NCBI GenBank assembly: GCA_024196135.1
Contig: JAMQCK010000601.1
Span: 1-19,402, forward strand
Length of the DNA stretch: 19,402 nucleotides
From: Pleurotus ostreatus/Saccharomyces cerevisiae fusant
Taxonomy: Eukaryota > Opisthokonta
Reading direction: 5' to 3'
Position 1 is the stretch's first letter. Every line of letters begins with the position of its first letter. Below the pieces are notes generated by a model, which saw nothing but the letters and a program-made list of their open reading frames with translations, made no database searches and was not told the DNA's origin. This document shows, piece after piece, positions 8,496 to 19,119 of this stretch. Position numbers and translations under genes: made by a program.

Positions 8496-10894
8496 CTAGT
8501 AGCGTACGTACGCGCCCAGGTCGCAGGGCGCAGACTCAGCGACGGGCGAGTACCCCGTGCTCCAGTCGGGCGGATGGGCGAACTCGAGCCGAGAGCTGGC
8601 GTCGTTGACGCCGTAGTTCGCCTCGTTGGCGCCATAGCCTGCGTCGGCGGCAGTATAGCCACCCATATAGTTATCGTCCAGCGGGTACGCCGGGACGGAG
8701 TACGTCGATGCGGGAACGTAGTGCCCTGAGGGCGAGATCCCCGTCTCGTACATGTCCGGATATTGAACCTGCAGGCTACCTTCGGGGTAGTAAGCGTCCG
8801 GCGGGCTGCAAGACGACTGCGGCTGCTGGGATGGCTGTGCGTATGTCTGTTGCTGCTGCTGCTGTTCATACGACTGTTGCTGCTCGTACGCCTGCTGCTG
8901 CTCGTTCTGCATCTGTAGAGGCGTTCATGAAAGGGCGAGAGCAAGCAAAGGATAACATACAGTAGACTGCGTCCGCTGCATGTGACCAGGGCCCATCCCA
9001 TGCGCCGACATCTCCGCCAGCGCATTATCCTTCGGCGACAGCGTCGGCGCCGGGGAGGGGTACGCAACCTCGCCCGAGGTCTGGTAAGCCGCACGCGCTC
9101 CCTCGCCCGAGGTCTGCTGCTGCAGTTGCTGATGTTGTTGCGGCTGCTGCTGCTGAGCCTGCGCCGCTCCATACATACCCCCCTGCGCCCCTGGATAGCC
9201 CGCCTGCTTCCCCGAATAGCACTGCTCCCCGCTGTTATCGCTCACATCAAGGCTGCTCATCATCCCCAGGAACTGGTTTGAGGCCCTGTACAGAGTTCAT
9301 CTATCAGCTCCGAGTATGGGATAGCATAGAGTTATGACGAGGAATAGAGAGGATCAGGAGAAATGGGAAGGGAAAAAGGGGCAGGGGAAAACACTCACGT
9401 CGAAGCCCTCCGGAGCGCATAGTCCGCCGGGTCCGTCACGTCCGAGTAGTACGTGTGCTGGCTGTCGTTCGTGCTGATGGACGCGAGCGAGCCGAAGCGG
9501 GAGGATGTGGCGTACGAGGACGCGAGCGACTGCCCGTCGAAGTCTTCGCGCCGCGGCGACTCTTGCGAATCAGCCTCGGCCGGCGGCATAGGTGCACCGA
9601 AGGAGAAGTTGGGTGCAGGGAGGGGTCCGGGGATGGGCGAGGGCGGGACTTGGCGCTGCGAGTATGCGTACATGCCGCCGGTGGGGAGCGAGGGGCGCGA
9701 GCCGTTGGGTAGGGAGGTGAGGGAGCCGTTGGGGAGAGATGGACGGCTATAGGGGAGCTGGGGAGAGGGGCGCGGGTACGCACGCTGCGCGGAGGGCACG
9801 ACGTCCACCGAGAAGCGCCGCGCGTCCATGGACATTGCGCGCGCCATCGGTGGGCAGAGGGACCGTTGCGTAGGAACTCGGTGGGGGTTCAAGCCAGAGT
9901 GCATGCCGTTCCGTGCGCGCGCGACAGGCGCGTACGGGTTGTACGGCAGCCGCTGCAAACTGGCGTCGACCGATCGCCGCCGGGCGAAGGGGTCATGGCG
10001 CACAGAGAGCAGGTCGGACGAGAGATCGACGGTCGAGTGGAGGTGGGCGGGCAGGGAGCCGCGCCTCTGGGCTAGTAGTGCCGCGTCGTCGACCGATGGG
10101 ACGGGGGCGACCGGGAGGGTGTGCTGGGCGGGAGAGCCGCCCGAAGTAGGGGGCTGCCAAGGCGATTGCAAAGACGGGGGCTCCGATGGCGCTACGTTGA
10201 TGGTCAACGCAGGTGGACTGATCGCCGACGAGTCGGGGGGCGAGTCGGGTTTCGAGGGTGGTGTGGTGGGTGGCGTCGTCGCCGCGGACTGGTCCGACTT
10301 GGACTCCTCGGCCGCGGGCGTCGTCGTCGACGAGGACGAGTCGCCCGTGGGAGGGTTGGAGGGACTGGGTGGGGATGCGTCGGCCTTATCGGCGTTGCTC
10401 TTCTCCTCTTTTGCCTTGCTTGCCTTGCTGGCCTTCAGCTTTTCCTTCGCGCGTCGGTTCTGAAACCAGACCTGGAGGCGGGGGTCAGCAGGGGGGATCG
10501 GCGCCTGGCCGCACTAGCGACGCACCTGTACGCCTCTCGCGGTCATTTCCAGCTGGACGGCGAGCTTGTTCCGCAGCGCAGCATTCGGCTTCGTCTCCGT
10601 CTTGAAAATGCCCTCGAGGACCTTGAGCTGGGCAGAGGTGGTTCGCCGACGGTGCTTGACCTCGTTGGGCTGGTAGGGGAAGAAGGTGCGGTAGTCGGCG
10701 AGGATGTCCATGGGCTGCCCGGGGTGTTGAAGATAGGGATGGCCGTGGAAGTGGGAGGGGTGTCGGTGGCCGTACTCGAGGGGCTCAAAGGAGCGCTGGT
10801 CCGGATAAAAGGGCGGTGGGGGGACCTGTTGCGGATGCGCTGGCTGGGAAAGAGCGTGGGTGGGAGAAGGAATGCTGGCGGAGCGTGGAAGCAT
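8496..10894 (-). CDS. Homeodomain transcription factor, Hom-type of mushroom-forming fungi
   Basis: Four exons on the minus strand: 10894-10526, 10471-9399, 9285-8961, 8912-8496, giving 727 aa. The introns are 54, 113 and 48 nt. The homeodomain spans about 78-137, from KHRRRTTSAQL to VWFQNRRAKEK. It has the recognition-helix residues W125, F126, Q127 and N128 (Q50 and N51 in homeodomain numbering). Intron 1 interrupts the recognition helix just before VWFQ. The rest looks disordered. It is Ser/Pro-rich after the homeodomain, with a short repeat (RPSLPNGS, about 366-389), then Gln-rich at the exon 3-4 junction and Tyr/Gly-rich at the end. Four RRxS sites lie at 259-262, 287-290, 341-344 and 477-480. 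The start is the first in-frame ATG after a TATA box. Related Hom factors act in dikaryon and fruiting-body development; that role here is inference, and I cannot say which Hom subgroup it is. Confidence 0.85.
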
Positions 10895-10933
10895 TATATA
10901 CGGCTGCCGCTGTGGGAAACGTCGAGGGTACAA

Positions 10934-10941
10934 TATTTATA
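10934..10941 (-). promoter_or_regulatory. TATA box of the homeodomain gene
   Basis: Minus strand TATAAATA at 10941-10934, 40-47 bp upstream of the ATG at 10894. With a usual TATA-to-start spacing of about 30 bp the 5' UTR would be only about 10-15 nt. Either the leader is very short or this box is not the one used. Confidence 0.45.
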
Positions 10942-12573
10942 AAGGGGGGTCTGGCCGAGGGGACGGTGCGCGGTGAGGATGAGGGCTAGCGAGGCGACAT
11001 GCAAGACGAGGTCAAGAGCAAGCGTTAGGTGGCCGTTCCGATTTGAAGCAGCCCCGGCCCCAGGATCAATCATCAAGATCTCAGCAGGCAATTTGCACTC
11101 GTTCCCGATTTCACTTCGATTTCCCCGCTCGACCATCCGCTTCCCGGTTCCTGGGTTCGCTCTTCCCATCCCCAACACTCGTACTCCATCCCGTGCACTC
11201 ACACCCCTTGTTTTCGTGGCCAGCCCGCAGCGCAGGCGCCCCCGACGTCCTTGGCGGCGCCCGATGCGAGTCCGGTCTTTTCGCGCCTCGCAAATAGATG
11301 CAAACAACATGAGATACCGCGTCCCGGCTGATCATCACCACGGACGCTGCAGAGCACGCGCGGCGGTCGCGGCTGCTGTCACTGTCATCGCCCACCGTCC
11401 GCGCCGCTGCCCTCCGTCCCCGTCCCAGCGTCTTCCCCTCCGCGGCCCGCCAGGTCCCCAGTTCGCTTCTTCTGCGAAGCGCCCTCTAGCCTCACCCCGT
11501 CTTCCAGCGAACTTCCATGCACCTATCCGACAGCGCCTTCGCTGATCACGTTCCCACTAGTAAGCACCCGGGACACTCCCGCCCCCGCGAGGCGCAGCCC
11601 AAGTGCGCACGCACCCCGACCCTGCGTCGCGCGCCCCCAGTCAGTCGTGACCCTGCACCTCTTCCATTCATGTCTGCGCTGCACTTCGCGCCACTCCACC
11701 ACAAAAGCGCACCGCCATATGAGGAAACGCCGGCGCCCGATATGATGCGCCGCACAACGCCCGCCCCCGATGTGATGCCCTGGCCGAACGTAGATAAAAC
11801 TAGTGCGCGTACGTGATCAGTGGCAGTGGACCCACAACTCGACTGGGCAGTTTGCGTGCAATGGTGCTGCGTATCTCTCCGTGCGCAACGTGTCCTAGGC
11901 GTGTTTTGGAGCCCTGCGCGACAAGTCGTATCGCGAAGATATTGTGACGAGCTCCGCCCGGATATCCAGCATGCAACGTACTCGAAAGGTATGCTCGTCG
12001 CGCCACAATTTCTTACTTCTCTACCTCTCAGGCCTGACTCACGACCGGCAGGTTATCCGTACCACCGCAGGATTACGCAGGCCTCGACCTCTCGTCGCAG
12101 ACGATACCTGCCCGACTTCATCGCGTGAAGGTGTCCCTCGTCCTCACGGCGTTACACGCGCTCCTACCATCTCAGCAATATACGTCGACAAGGCAACACT
12201 TTATTCAACCGGGTCACCATTCAATTAACTGCTATCGGCGCTGCCTCACGTTCGCACCAACACAAGGCTGTATACCCGGTACCAACACGACCCAGGATTT
12301 TCGCTCCCTGATGCGCTCACCGTCGTCCTCGGCGCTCGATATCCTCCGTCACTCCTCCCGCGAGACTGATAGATCAACTCCGCCAATCCGGAACGTGCTC
12401 ACAGTCAATTCATGCATTGAACCTTGTCCATCCGCCAATCCCCAACGTCGTCGCAGTCCGACCGTACCTACTCACGCGTCCTCGCCGCCTATCCGAGCCC
12501 GACCTCCCCGCTATTCAGTCGTCCAACGGCTTGGTATGTCGCGTCGTCCCCCAATACGTCGTATGCACCCCTA

Positions 12574-12614
12574 GTATGTCGCAGCGCGCTCACCATTGTA
12601 TGTCGCTGCGCGCT
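12574..12614 (+). repeat. Two-copy 24-bp short repeat
   Basis: GTATGTCGCAGCGCGCT (12574-12590) and GTATGTCGCTGCGCGCT (12598-12614) differ by one base and are offset by 24 bp. A shorter GTATGTCGC match starts at 12534. Confidence 0.6.
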
Positions 12615-12761
12615 GTCCCTTACTATGTTGCGTATCGCGCCTGACAACATATACAGACCCGAATACCTCACGTCCTGACGCTCACTTGCCTCGCGCCCTA
12701 GCGCTTCGAATGGCCCGGGCGCTCCACTGCTCTTGTCTAGCTCACCGTTCGTCTTGGCCCC

Positions 12762-12835
12762 CACCGCTCGCCCTATACATGCGAGGCAAGCGACCCCCAC
12801 CATTGGTCCTGGACTTCACCGCTCGCCCTATACAT
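12762..12835 (+). repeat. Two-copy direct repeat, 19 bp
   Basis: CACCGCTCGCCCTATACAT occurs at 12762-12780 and again, identically, at 12817-12835, an offset of 55 bp. Confidence 0.7.
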
Positions 12836-12957
12836 ACGCGGCTAGCAATGAGCGGAGAAGATGAGCAGCTTACGACAAACCAATCGTCACTGCATGTTCG
12901 TGTGGATGTGCCACTGTATGCTCTCGATCCTCGAAAGCTTGTACGTCCCAGAAGTAT

Positions 12958-13044
12958 TATCGCTCCAGATCGCTCGGGCTCTCTAGCCCCATACTCAGGA
13001 AGCTGGTATGCCCTCAGACTATCACTCCGGATCGCTCGGGTTCT
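12958..13044 (+). repeat. Two-copy direct repeat, 25 bp
   Basis: The blocks at 12958-12982 and 13020-13044 match at 22 of 25 positions and share ATCGCTCGGG. The offset is 62 bp. Confidence 0.65.
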
Positions 13045-13299
13045 CCTGCATTCGCGCAACTCCGTCATGAGATGCGCAAGTATCTAGCCACATACGCATA
13101 GCCAAGCCACCGTCTGGATAGGCAGGTCCCCGTCTGTATAGATTGGCCCGCGGCCAAGGGCCAGCATCGACCGACATGTCTCTGCATGCTCGCGCCGACG
13201 CACTAAGGGCCCCAGTCCACACGTCGCTAGAGGCCCTGGTCGACGTGCCGGACGTGCCGTCGGGCTCCGTGGGCTCTGGTGAGCGCGGGCACGCCATAG

Positions 13300-13356
13300 C
13301 GCCTACGGCAATGTCTATCGCCTACGGCAGTGTCTATCGTATACGGCAGTGTCTGC
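13300..13356 (+). repeat. Tandem repeat, three 19-bp units
   Basis: Units at 13300-13318, 13319-13337 and 13338-13356 are built on CGCCTACGGCAGTGTCTAT. The first two differ by one base. The third starts CGTATACGGCAG, linking this array to the CATACGGC motif found further right. Confidence 0.8.
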
Positions 13357-13643
13357 CAACTATCGCGCTACGCCTCGACCGGACGCACACGACAGTCGAC
13401 ACAATCGACGGACCACATACGGCAGTGAGAACCCTCTCGCGCGGGCCGCAAAGATTTTCGCGGCCTTCTGCTTGAGCGGCGAGCGTTTCTGTTTTCTGCT
13501 TACGTGCTCCTGTCCTCTACGCACGCGCTTCCTTTCTCAACAACGCCGCCCAGGCCTCTGCGCAGCCGCCCTGCACGCGAACAAGTCACCTACGTACACG
13601 CGAACAGGCGCGCGACATACGGCGCGGGAAGCCAAATCTTCAC

Positions 13644-13858
13644 CATACGGCACCGCCAACTCCTCCGAAATGGCAAGCAACATCAGAGCTTGTCTGCTCT
13701 GCGTCACCGCTCAGCATGCGCCCGGTCAACCGCTCGAGTGGAAGGCCCCCGCTCCTGCGCAGCCGTCCTGCGCAAGGGGAGGAAGCGCACGACCCCGTCA
13801 ATCCGCGGCACATACGGCACCGCCAATCCTCTTCATCGGGAAAGCAACATCAGAGCTT
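13644..13858 (+). repeat. Diverged duplication with 167-bp offset
   Basis: The block at 13644-13691 is repeated at 13811-13858 with the same spacing. Each copy begins with CATACGGCACCGCCAA and ends with AGCAACATCAGAGCTT, both 16 bp and identical between copies. The 16 bp between them have diverged (5 of 16 match). A third partial copy of GGCACCGCCAAT lies near 14003-14014. Confidence 0.75.
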
Positions 13859-13891
13859 AACCGCTCGCCGTAAGACAGCGTCACCCCTCTG

Positions 13892-13966
13892 CATACGGCA
13901 GCGGCCAGCGCTCTGCCATACGGCGACGTCCAGCGCTCTACCATACGGCAGCGTCAAACGCTCGAG
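13892..13966 (+). repeat. Tandem repeat, three 25-bp units
   Basis: Units at 13892-13916, 13917-13941 and 13942-13966 each begin with CATACGGC. The first two share CCAGCGCTCT at their ends. The last runs into CGCTCGAGTAGAAGGC, which is itself a near-copy of CGCTCGAGTGGAAGGC at 13731-13746. Confidence 0.8.
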
Positions 13967-14879
13967 TAGAAGGCTCTGCTATTCGCACAAGGAGAAGCAC
14001 GCGGCACCGCCAATCCCCTCCGGAACCGTTGAGTCCCTTTAATCTTCCTCGACATCGCCACCTGCTTCTGGCGTCTATCCATTTTTTCTCTGATTTTGTC
14101 ATCCCTTCTTGCATATCGCCATCCCTTTTGCCATCTCACCGTACTTGCATTTCCGCACACCCCTTCTCGCGCCCATCGGCCTCTTCGTCGCGACTCTTAC
14201 TTCCCGCGCCCGTGGACATCCTTCTCGCGCCTTCCTCTTCGCCCGCCGACACGGACGACCGCTATCGACGTATCGATAACGGCAACTCCCTCAATATAAC
14301 GCAACCCACGCCTGCCGTGTCCGACGTCTTCCTTCTCTCTTGATCTCCGTCTTCGCCTAGATGGCCTTCTCCGTCCGCACCTAACGCGTCCGTCCTTCAG
14401 TAGCGCGTTCTTCATGTCTTTCTCGCTATGACAGCCCACCGGATATCGTAGCCACTTTTTCTCGCCCGCGCCCCATTTTCTGTCCCGCGGGCTGTCGTGA
14501 GTCCACGGCATGACACCTTTCGTAACGACATCGTCTACATCGTAGCACGTTTATTTGCGGCCCGGAATTCCTCATCCCGGTCTGCCTACTTACTTACCTA
14601 GCGGAAGAACCGACCTATGCGCGTCTAGACAAATACCAATCGCACCCTTATCTGACTTTCTAATGAATTTATGAGTACTCCGAGCCCAACGGGACGATCT
14701 GCGCGAACAACAAACGCTGCCCGTGAAATACCACCTACTCCAACCCGCTCACACCATTCGGACTCTTGCGTGAACTAAGGTGTCGCTGAATTGCTATTGA
14801 AGGGGTAAAACATAGATAGCCGCCGTTTACACGACACTAAAGTACCTACGTACTGTGTACTCATGTATAGTATGCGTTA

Positions 14880-15490
14880 CAAATCGGGTGCAAAAAGGCA
14901 AGGCAAGAAGAGAGGAGAAACGTCGTATGTATGTGTATATGTATGTATGCAGGACCCAAATCCGGGGAGGCATGAACCCAAGCCGATGAGGCAGACCCAA
15001 ATCCAAACAGCCACAAAACCCGCGAGACGAGAGGGACCGTAAGCCGGTGATGGGAACGAAAAAAAAGACGAACGGGCAGTGGCTGTAGTGGAAAAAGATC
15101 AAGAAGTAAAAGGCGATGGGTGGTGGTCGTGAAGAACTACAAGAGGGTAAGAAAGAGGAAGATGAAAGATGAAGATAATACTGCACCCATCACGGCGACG
15201 TGTGGCACGAAGGAAGGTTGTATGCACCGGAAGAGGTATAGATAGGGTTTCTGCAAGGGAGGGTGTGTACGTTCGATAGCAAAACAGCGCACGAAAGGTG
15301 AATAATTAGTATATATATTGGAAGTGACATGCAGAGATTGTGGATGAGGATGATATGTGCGAGGGATGGTGTGTACGGATGATGCTTCATACGGACAGAG
15401 GCGGCGAGAAGACTGAGCGGAGGACCCATGATGGAGAAAATCAAGATCAAGAATTAAATGCGACAAATGCAAGAAAAGGCCTGAACCAGT
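14880..15490 (-). other. Purine-rich (plus strand) flank downstream of wee1
   Basis: The plus strand is rich in A/G runs, so wee1-sense RNA would be pyrimidine-rich. A TATG-type microsatellite lies around 14924-14950. The position about 100-700 bp past the wee1 stop fits a 3' UTR or terminator region, but no single polyadenylation signal stands out. A minus-strand frame here (about 119 codons) is Ser/Phe/Leu-rich from base bias and is not called. Confidence 0.35.
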
Positions 15491-15606
15491 CTGATGCGTA
15501 GGTAGGGTGTGTCACGAAATGCGGATGATGTGGAAGACGAGCGAGGTTGGACAACCACCGGGGTGGCGTCTGGTATTACCGGGCGAGGCCCGGGGAGGCG
15601 GGCAGT

Positions 15607-18600
15607 TCAGAAGCTGAGGTCCATCGCGTCGTCCATGGTATCGGCGAGAAGTTCCTCCAAGAAACCAGGCGGCGCTCCTGCGAGCGGCGAGGACGCGAAG
15701 AACGGCTCCTTTCCTTGAACTGCACGCGCCAGCGCGTCTTCCATGGCCTGCCGCGCACGGGACACGATGGGGTGCGCAACCAGCGCTTCTACATCGATAC
15801 GTTCATCCGGGTCAGTGCACATCATCCGCCCGATGATGTGCAGGAGCTCCCGACTTCCGGTCCACTCCACTTGCTCGAAATCCTCCTGGCGCAGTCTTTG
15901 CCAAGATTCGCCCCTGCGCACAGATTGTCAGCACGGCCGCGAAAGGAACAAATGAGACACGCACTGGTCTGGCAGAATGATGTTGGCCGCGGTTTCCAGC
16001 ATAGTGATGCCCAAGCTACATGGACATTCAGCGACGCATACATACAGGTAGCTTGGATGGCTTACCTGAAGATATCGCAAGGCTTGCCGTAGGCACCGCG
16101 AAGGATTTCAGGAGCCAAGTATAACTTGTCGCCCTCGCGTTCGAAGCCCACGCTCTTCTCAGGCGGGCGAGGCCACTCGGTAGCCATACCAAAGTCGGTG
16201 ATCTTGAAGCGGCCTTCGCCCGTGATCAAGATGTTCTCCGGCTTCAGGTCGAGGTGGATGACGCCGCACGCATGGATGAAAGCCAGACCCTGCACTCAAA
16301 GTCAGTCCCATGCATAAGGATACAACCTGGAGAGGTTGAACACGATGGAGGTTACTCACGTTGCTGATCTCGGCGAGGACCTTCCACACGCGGCCTTCAT
16401 CCAGGCGAGGGTAGTGGCGTCCGTATTCACGCAGGAAGTGAGCGAAGTTGCCTCCCTCGCAGAACTCCGTCCGGAGGTACAAGGTCCCTTCCTCCTCCCA
16501 GCTGTCGATGTAGGCGACGATGTTCGGGTGCGCAGTCTGGCCGGCCATCGCGAGAGCCTGCGATATATGCTCGTGAATGTCTACCTCCTCGCGGAGTCGT
16601 TGCCTAACCGAGCACATATTAGCAATACTCTTTGGACCCAAAACAGGAAACATACCTGTGCTTGGTGCCCTCGTACGGTTTCGACTTCTTGACAGCGAAG
16701 ACGCTGTTGCTGAACGAGAACTTGGAGCGCACTTTAATGACCTTGCCGAAGTTGCCGCTGCCAACCTCCGCGATCTCCTCAAAGTCACGATCGAAACGGC
16801 CGGGCTGCTCGTACGTGTTCATCTCCCCAGACGGCTGGCGAGAGCGAACGCTGGAGCGAGACGACGGTCGGAGGATGCCGAAGGGCGTCGGGAAGCGCAG
16901 TGTCGGCGAGGCCATGCTGGTCATGGACGACTGTGACCCGCTGGACGAGGTACGGCACGGAGAGCGCCTGAAGGTGCTGAACAGCGGAGAGCGGGTGGGG
17001 AGTTGAAGATCTGCTGATTCCAAGTCAATAAAGCGGCTAGCAACGACACCGAGCGTACCAACCTGAAGCCCTAGTGGGCGTTCCTAACTCGCTGCCACTG
17101 TTGAACAACCCGCTGCTGCTCCGGCGTGTAAGCCAGCGCGTGCGCGGGATGGCCGAAGGCCGACCCATTCCGACGCCAGAGTATTTGCCGCGCTTGCTGG
17201 GGCTCTCCTGGTCGTCCTCCGAGTCGCTGTCGAGACGAGGTGGAGGGAAGGCGGCTGGCATGCTCTTGCGAGGCTTGTTCGTCGTCGTCTTCTTGTTCTT
17301 CCCCTTGGTCTCCGTGTCGAAGCTGAACCCGACCTTGTTCGCCACAGCGCTGCGCCACGGCCGGCTGCCATTGAACTGGCGCAACTTTTTGACAGGCGTG
17401 CCAGGCGCCTTCTTCGGCCCGTCAGAGCCCGCCTTGCCCGCGCCTGCCAGAGTGCGCTGGATGAATGCGTCGACATCGGGCCCGCCAGAGGCACCTTCGT
17501 GTTCCTCCGTTCCGGTCACGACGATGTGCGCCTCGGGCCAACCGGATCCGGCGCCAGGACCAACCCCGGGAGTGATGAGGGCATCATCACTGTCCGAGTT
17601 GATCGTGCTGGCACTGTTCGATGCCCGAGGAATGGCGTTCATGTAGCTACCGCTAGTGCGCGGTGGACCGAAGTTGAAGCTGTCGTCATCGCTCAGGCCG
17701 ATACCGGAGTCGCGCGGCTTGAACTTCGTCACCAGCTTTGGGGGCGGAGTGTTTTGGGTAACGCTGAAGGCGAAGGGCTGTATCGCCGGCCCGTTGAAGA
17801 ACATCTCCTCATCATCGTCAAACTCTGACCCGCCAGAGGAGAACTCGTGGGGGACAGACTGTGGCGAGGAGCGAGGCGAAGGAGAACGCGAGCGCGCCTT
17901 TGTCCAATTGTCGAGGGCAGGGCCCGTTTGGCTACGACGGTGGGAGGCGATGCCCGAGTTGCTGGATAGCACGTTCTCCGATTGCGGGTTGGATTTCTTC
18001 GGCTGGGGAATGGCGGGTCCAAAGAAGAGGGTCGCGGATTCAACACGCTCCAGCTTGCGAGGCGGCAGAGCCATGGTACGACGCCGAGCTGCAGACGACG
18101 GAGGAGGACCTTCTCCCGATGATGCCGAGGACATGCGCCCATGAGAGCGTCGTCGCATCGAAGACGACCTTGGGGCGGGTACTTTGAAGCGTCCAGTTTC
18201 ATTGCCGATCTGCCAGAGATATGAGTGCAAACCCGGACAAAGAGAATCAACTACGCACCTGAACCAACGGCGCTCGTGTGCCGCCCGGGATGGCTTTGGA
18301 ACGAGCACGCTTCGTAACATGCCCATCCGGTGAAACGGCCTTCGCCTCATCATCCGCATCCGCTCCTCGGTTTGGAGCAAGGAAGAGCGCGTGACCCTCA
18401 TCCTCCTCCTTCATCTCGCACCCCGAGTCGTCGCTGAGCCCCTCGAGGCGCAGCTTCTTCAGCTCCTTCGCATGGCGTGACATATGCGCGTCCGCCTCAT
18501 ATTCGGTGAGCGGCTTGCGACCCGAGAACTTGGGCGCTGGCAGCGGCGCGAGGCACTCGAACCCGCCCGGCTTTGCGCTCGTAAGGTTGAGCGGGGTAAG

Positions 18601-19119
18601 AGAGTGGTTTCGCAAGGGCGAGGTGGTGCTGGCGGAAGTTGACTTCCGCTTTGAGCCCGCAGTTGTAGGGGGTTCCAAGGCGAGGGCACCGGCCGGCGGC
18701 TGCTTGGACGTGTGGGGTGGGAGATGGCTAAGTCTGTAGGGGGTGCGCATCGGCTTGATGGACGACGCCGCCTTCTTCGAGGACGCGGTGGAATGGGATG
18801 GGGCCATGAACACCGATCCTTCGTCCACTTGGGGTGCGATGGGTCGAGTGCCGTGGGCGCCAGTCGATACGCGTGCGGACGATTGCGCCCGCGCAGTCGA
18901 AGGGTACACGGGTGACTGGAACACATCGTCTTCCTGATCGGCCAGGTCCTGGCTGAAGAGCGACGGGTAGCGCAACGGGGACGGCGTGAGCATCGGCGAC
19001 TCCGCTCGCCGCTGCGGCTTGGATGGAGTGCTGTACTGCACGCGTCGCGGTGAGACGTTTGAGTCGTGCTTGCGTCCGCGTAAGTGAACGAAGTCACGAT
19101 TGGGCGTGGAGAGGAGCAT
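15607..19119 (-). CDS. wee1: Wee1-type mitotic inhibitor protein kinase
   Basis: Seven exons on the minus strand: 19119-18259, 18209-17063, 17010-16656, 16603-16360, 16289-16066, 16015-15965, 15913-15607, giving 1062 aa. The introns are 49-70 nt. Wee1 phosphorylates the inhibitory Tyr of the mitotic CDK in the nucleus and delays entry into mitosis. The kinase domain runs from about 746. It has the glycine loop G753-S-G-N-F-G758, ATP lysine K777, candidate helix-C Glu E794, the Wee1-typical HLDLKPEN with catalytic D883, DFG at 901-903 and EGDKLYLAPEIL (921-932) in place of the usual APE context. The first 740 residues look disordered, and exon 1 alone has at least 11 Ser/Thr-Pro sites, as expected for a CDK-regulated kinase. 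The start at 19119 (MLLSTPNRDF) is preferred over one at 19272 because the added segment looks like leader sequence. The exon 2-3 junction uses a GTTGGT donor and a CAGCAG acceptor, so one Ala may be included or skipped. Confidence 0.95.

Larger units (their letters stand above)
10895..15606. other. Long gene-poor region between the homeodomain gene and wee1
   Basis: This 4.7-kb stretch lies upstream of the homeodomain gene and downstream of wee1. Frames up to 190 codons exist on the plus strand but overlap each other, lack family signals and follow the high GC content. About 11,050-11,550 is C/T-rich on the plus strand. About 12,500-14,020 holds many short local duplications. About 14,880-15,490 is purine-rich on the plus strand and probably the 3' UTR side of wee1. 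An isolated intron-like block (11989 GTATGC to about 12032 CTCAG) has no convincing coding exons around it. The region may act as a long developmental promoter or produce non-coding RNA; neither is shown. Confidence 0.5.

Noticed and set aside
9828..10942. Plus-strand frames of 211 and 273 codons opposite the homeodomain gene
   Set aside because: They are antisense shadows of a Ser/Pro-rich coding exon, giving Gly/Arg/Val-rich translations without domains.
10894..11310. Minus-strand frame of 138 codons just upstream of the homeodomain gene
   Set aside because: It overlaps the TATA box and the homeodomain start in another frame, has basic low-information composition and shows no usable splice to the homeodomain exon.
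13349..13873. 174-codon plus-strand frame
   Set aside because: It runs through the short-repeat field, overlaps other equally long frames and resembles no protein family. It is best explained by GC-rich repeats with few stops.
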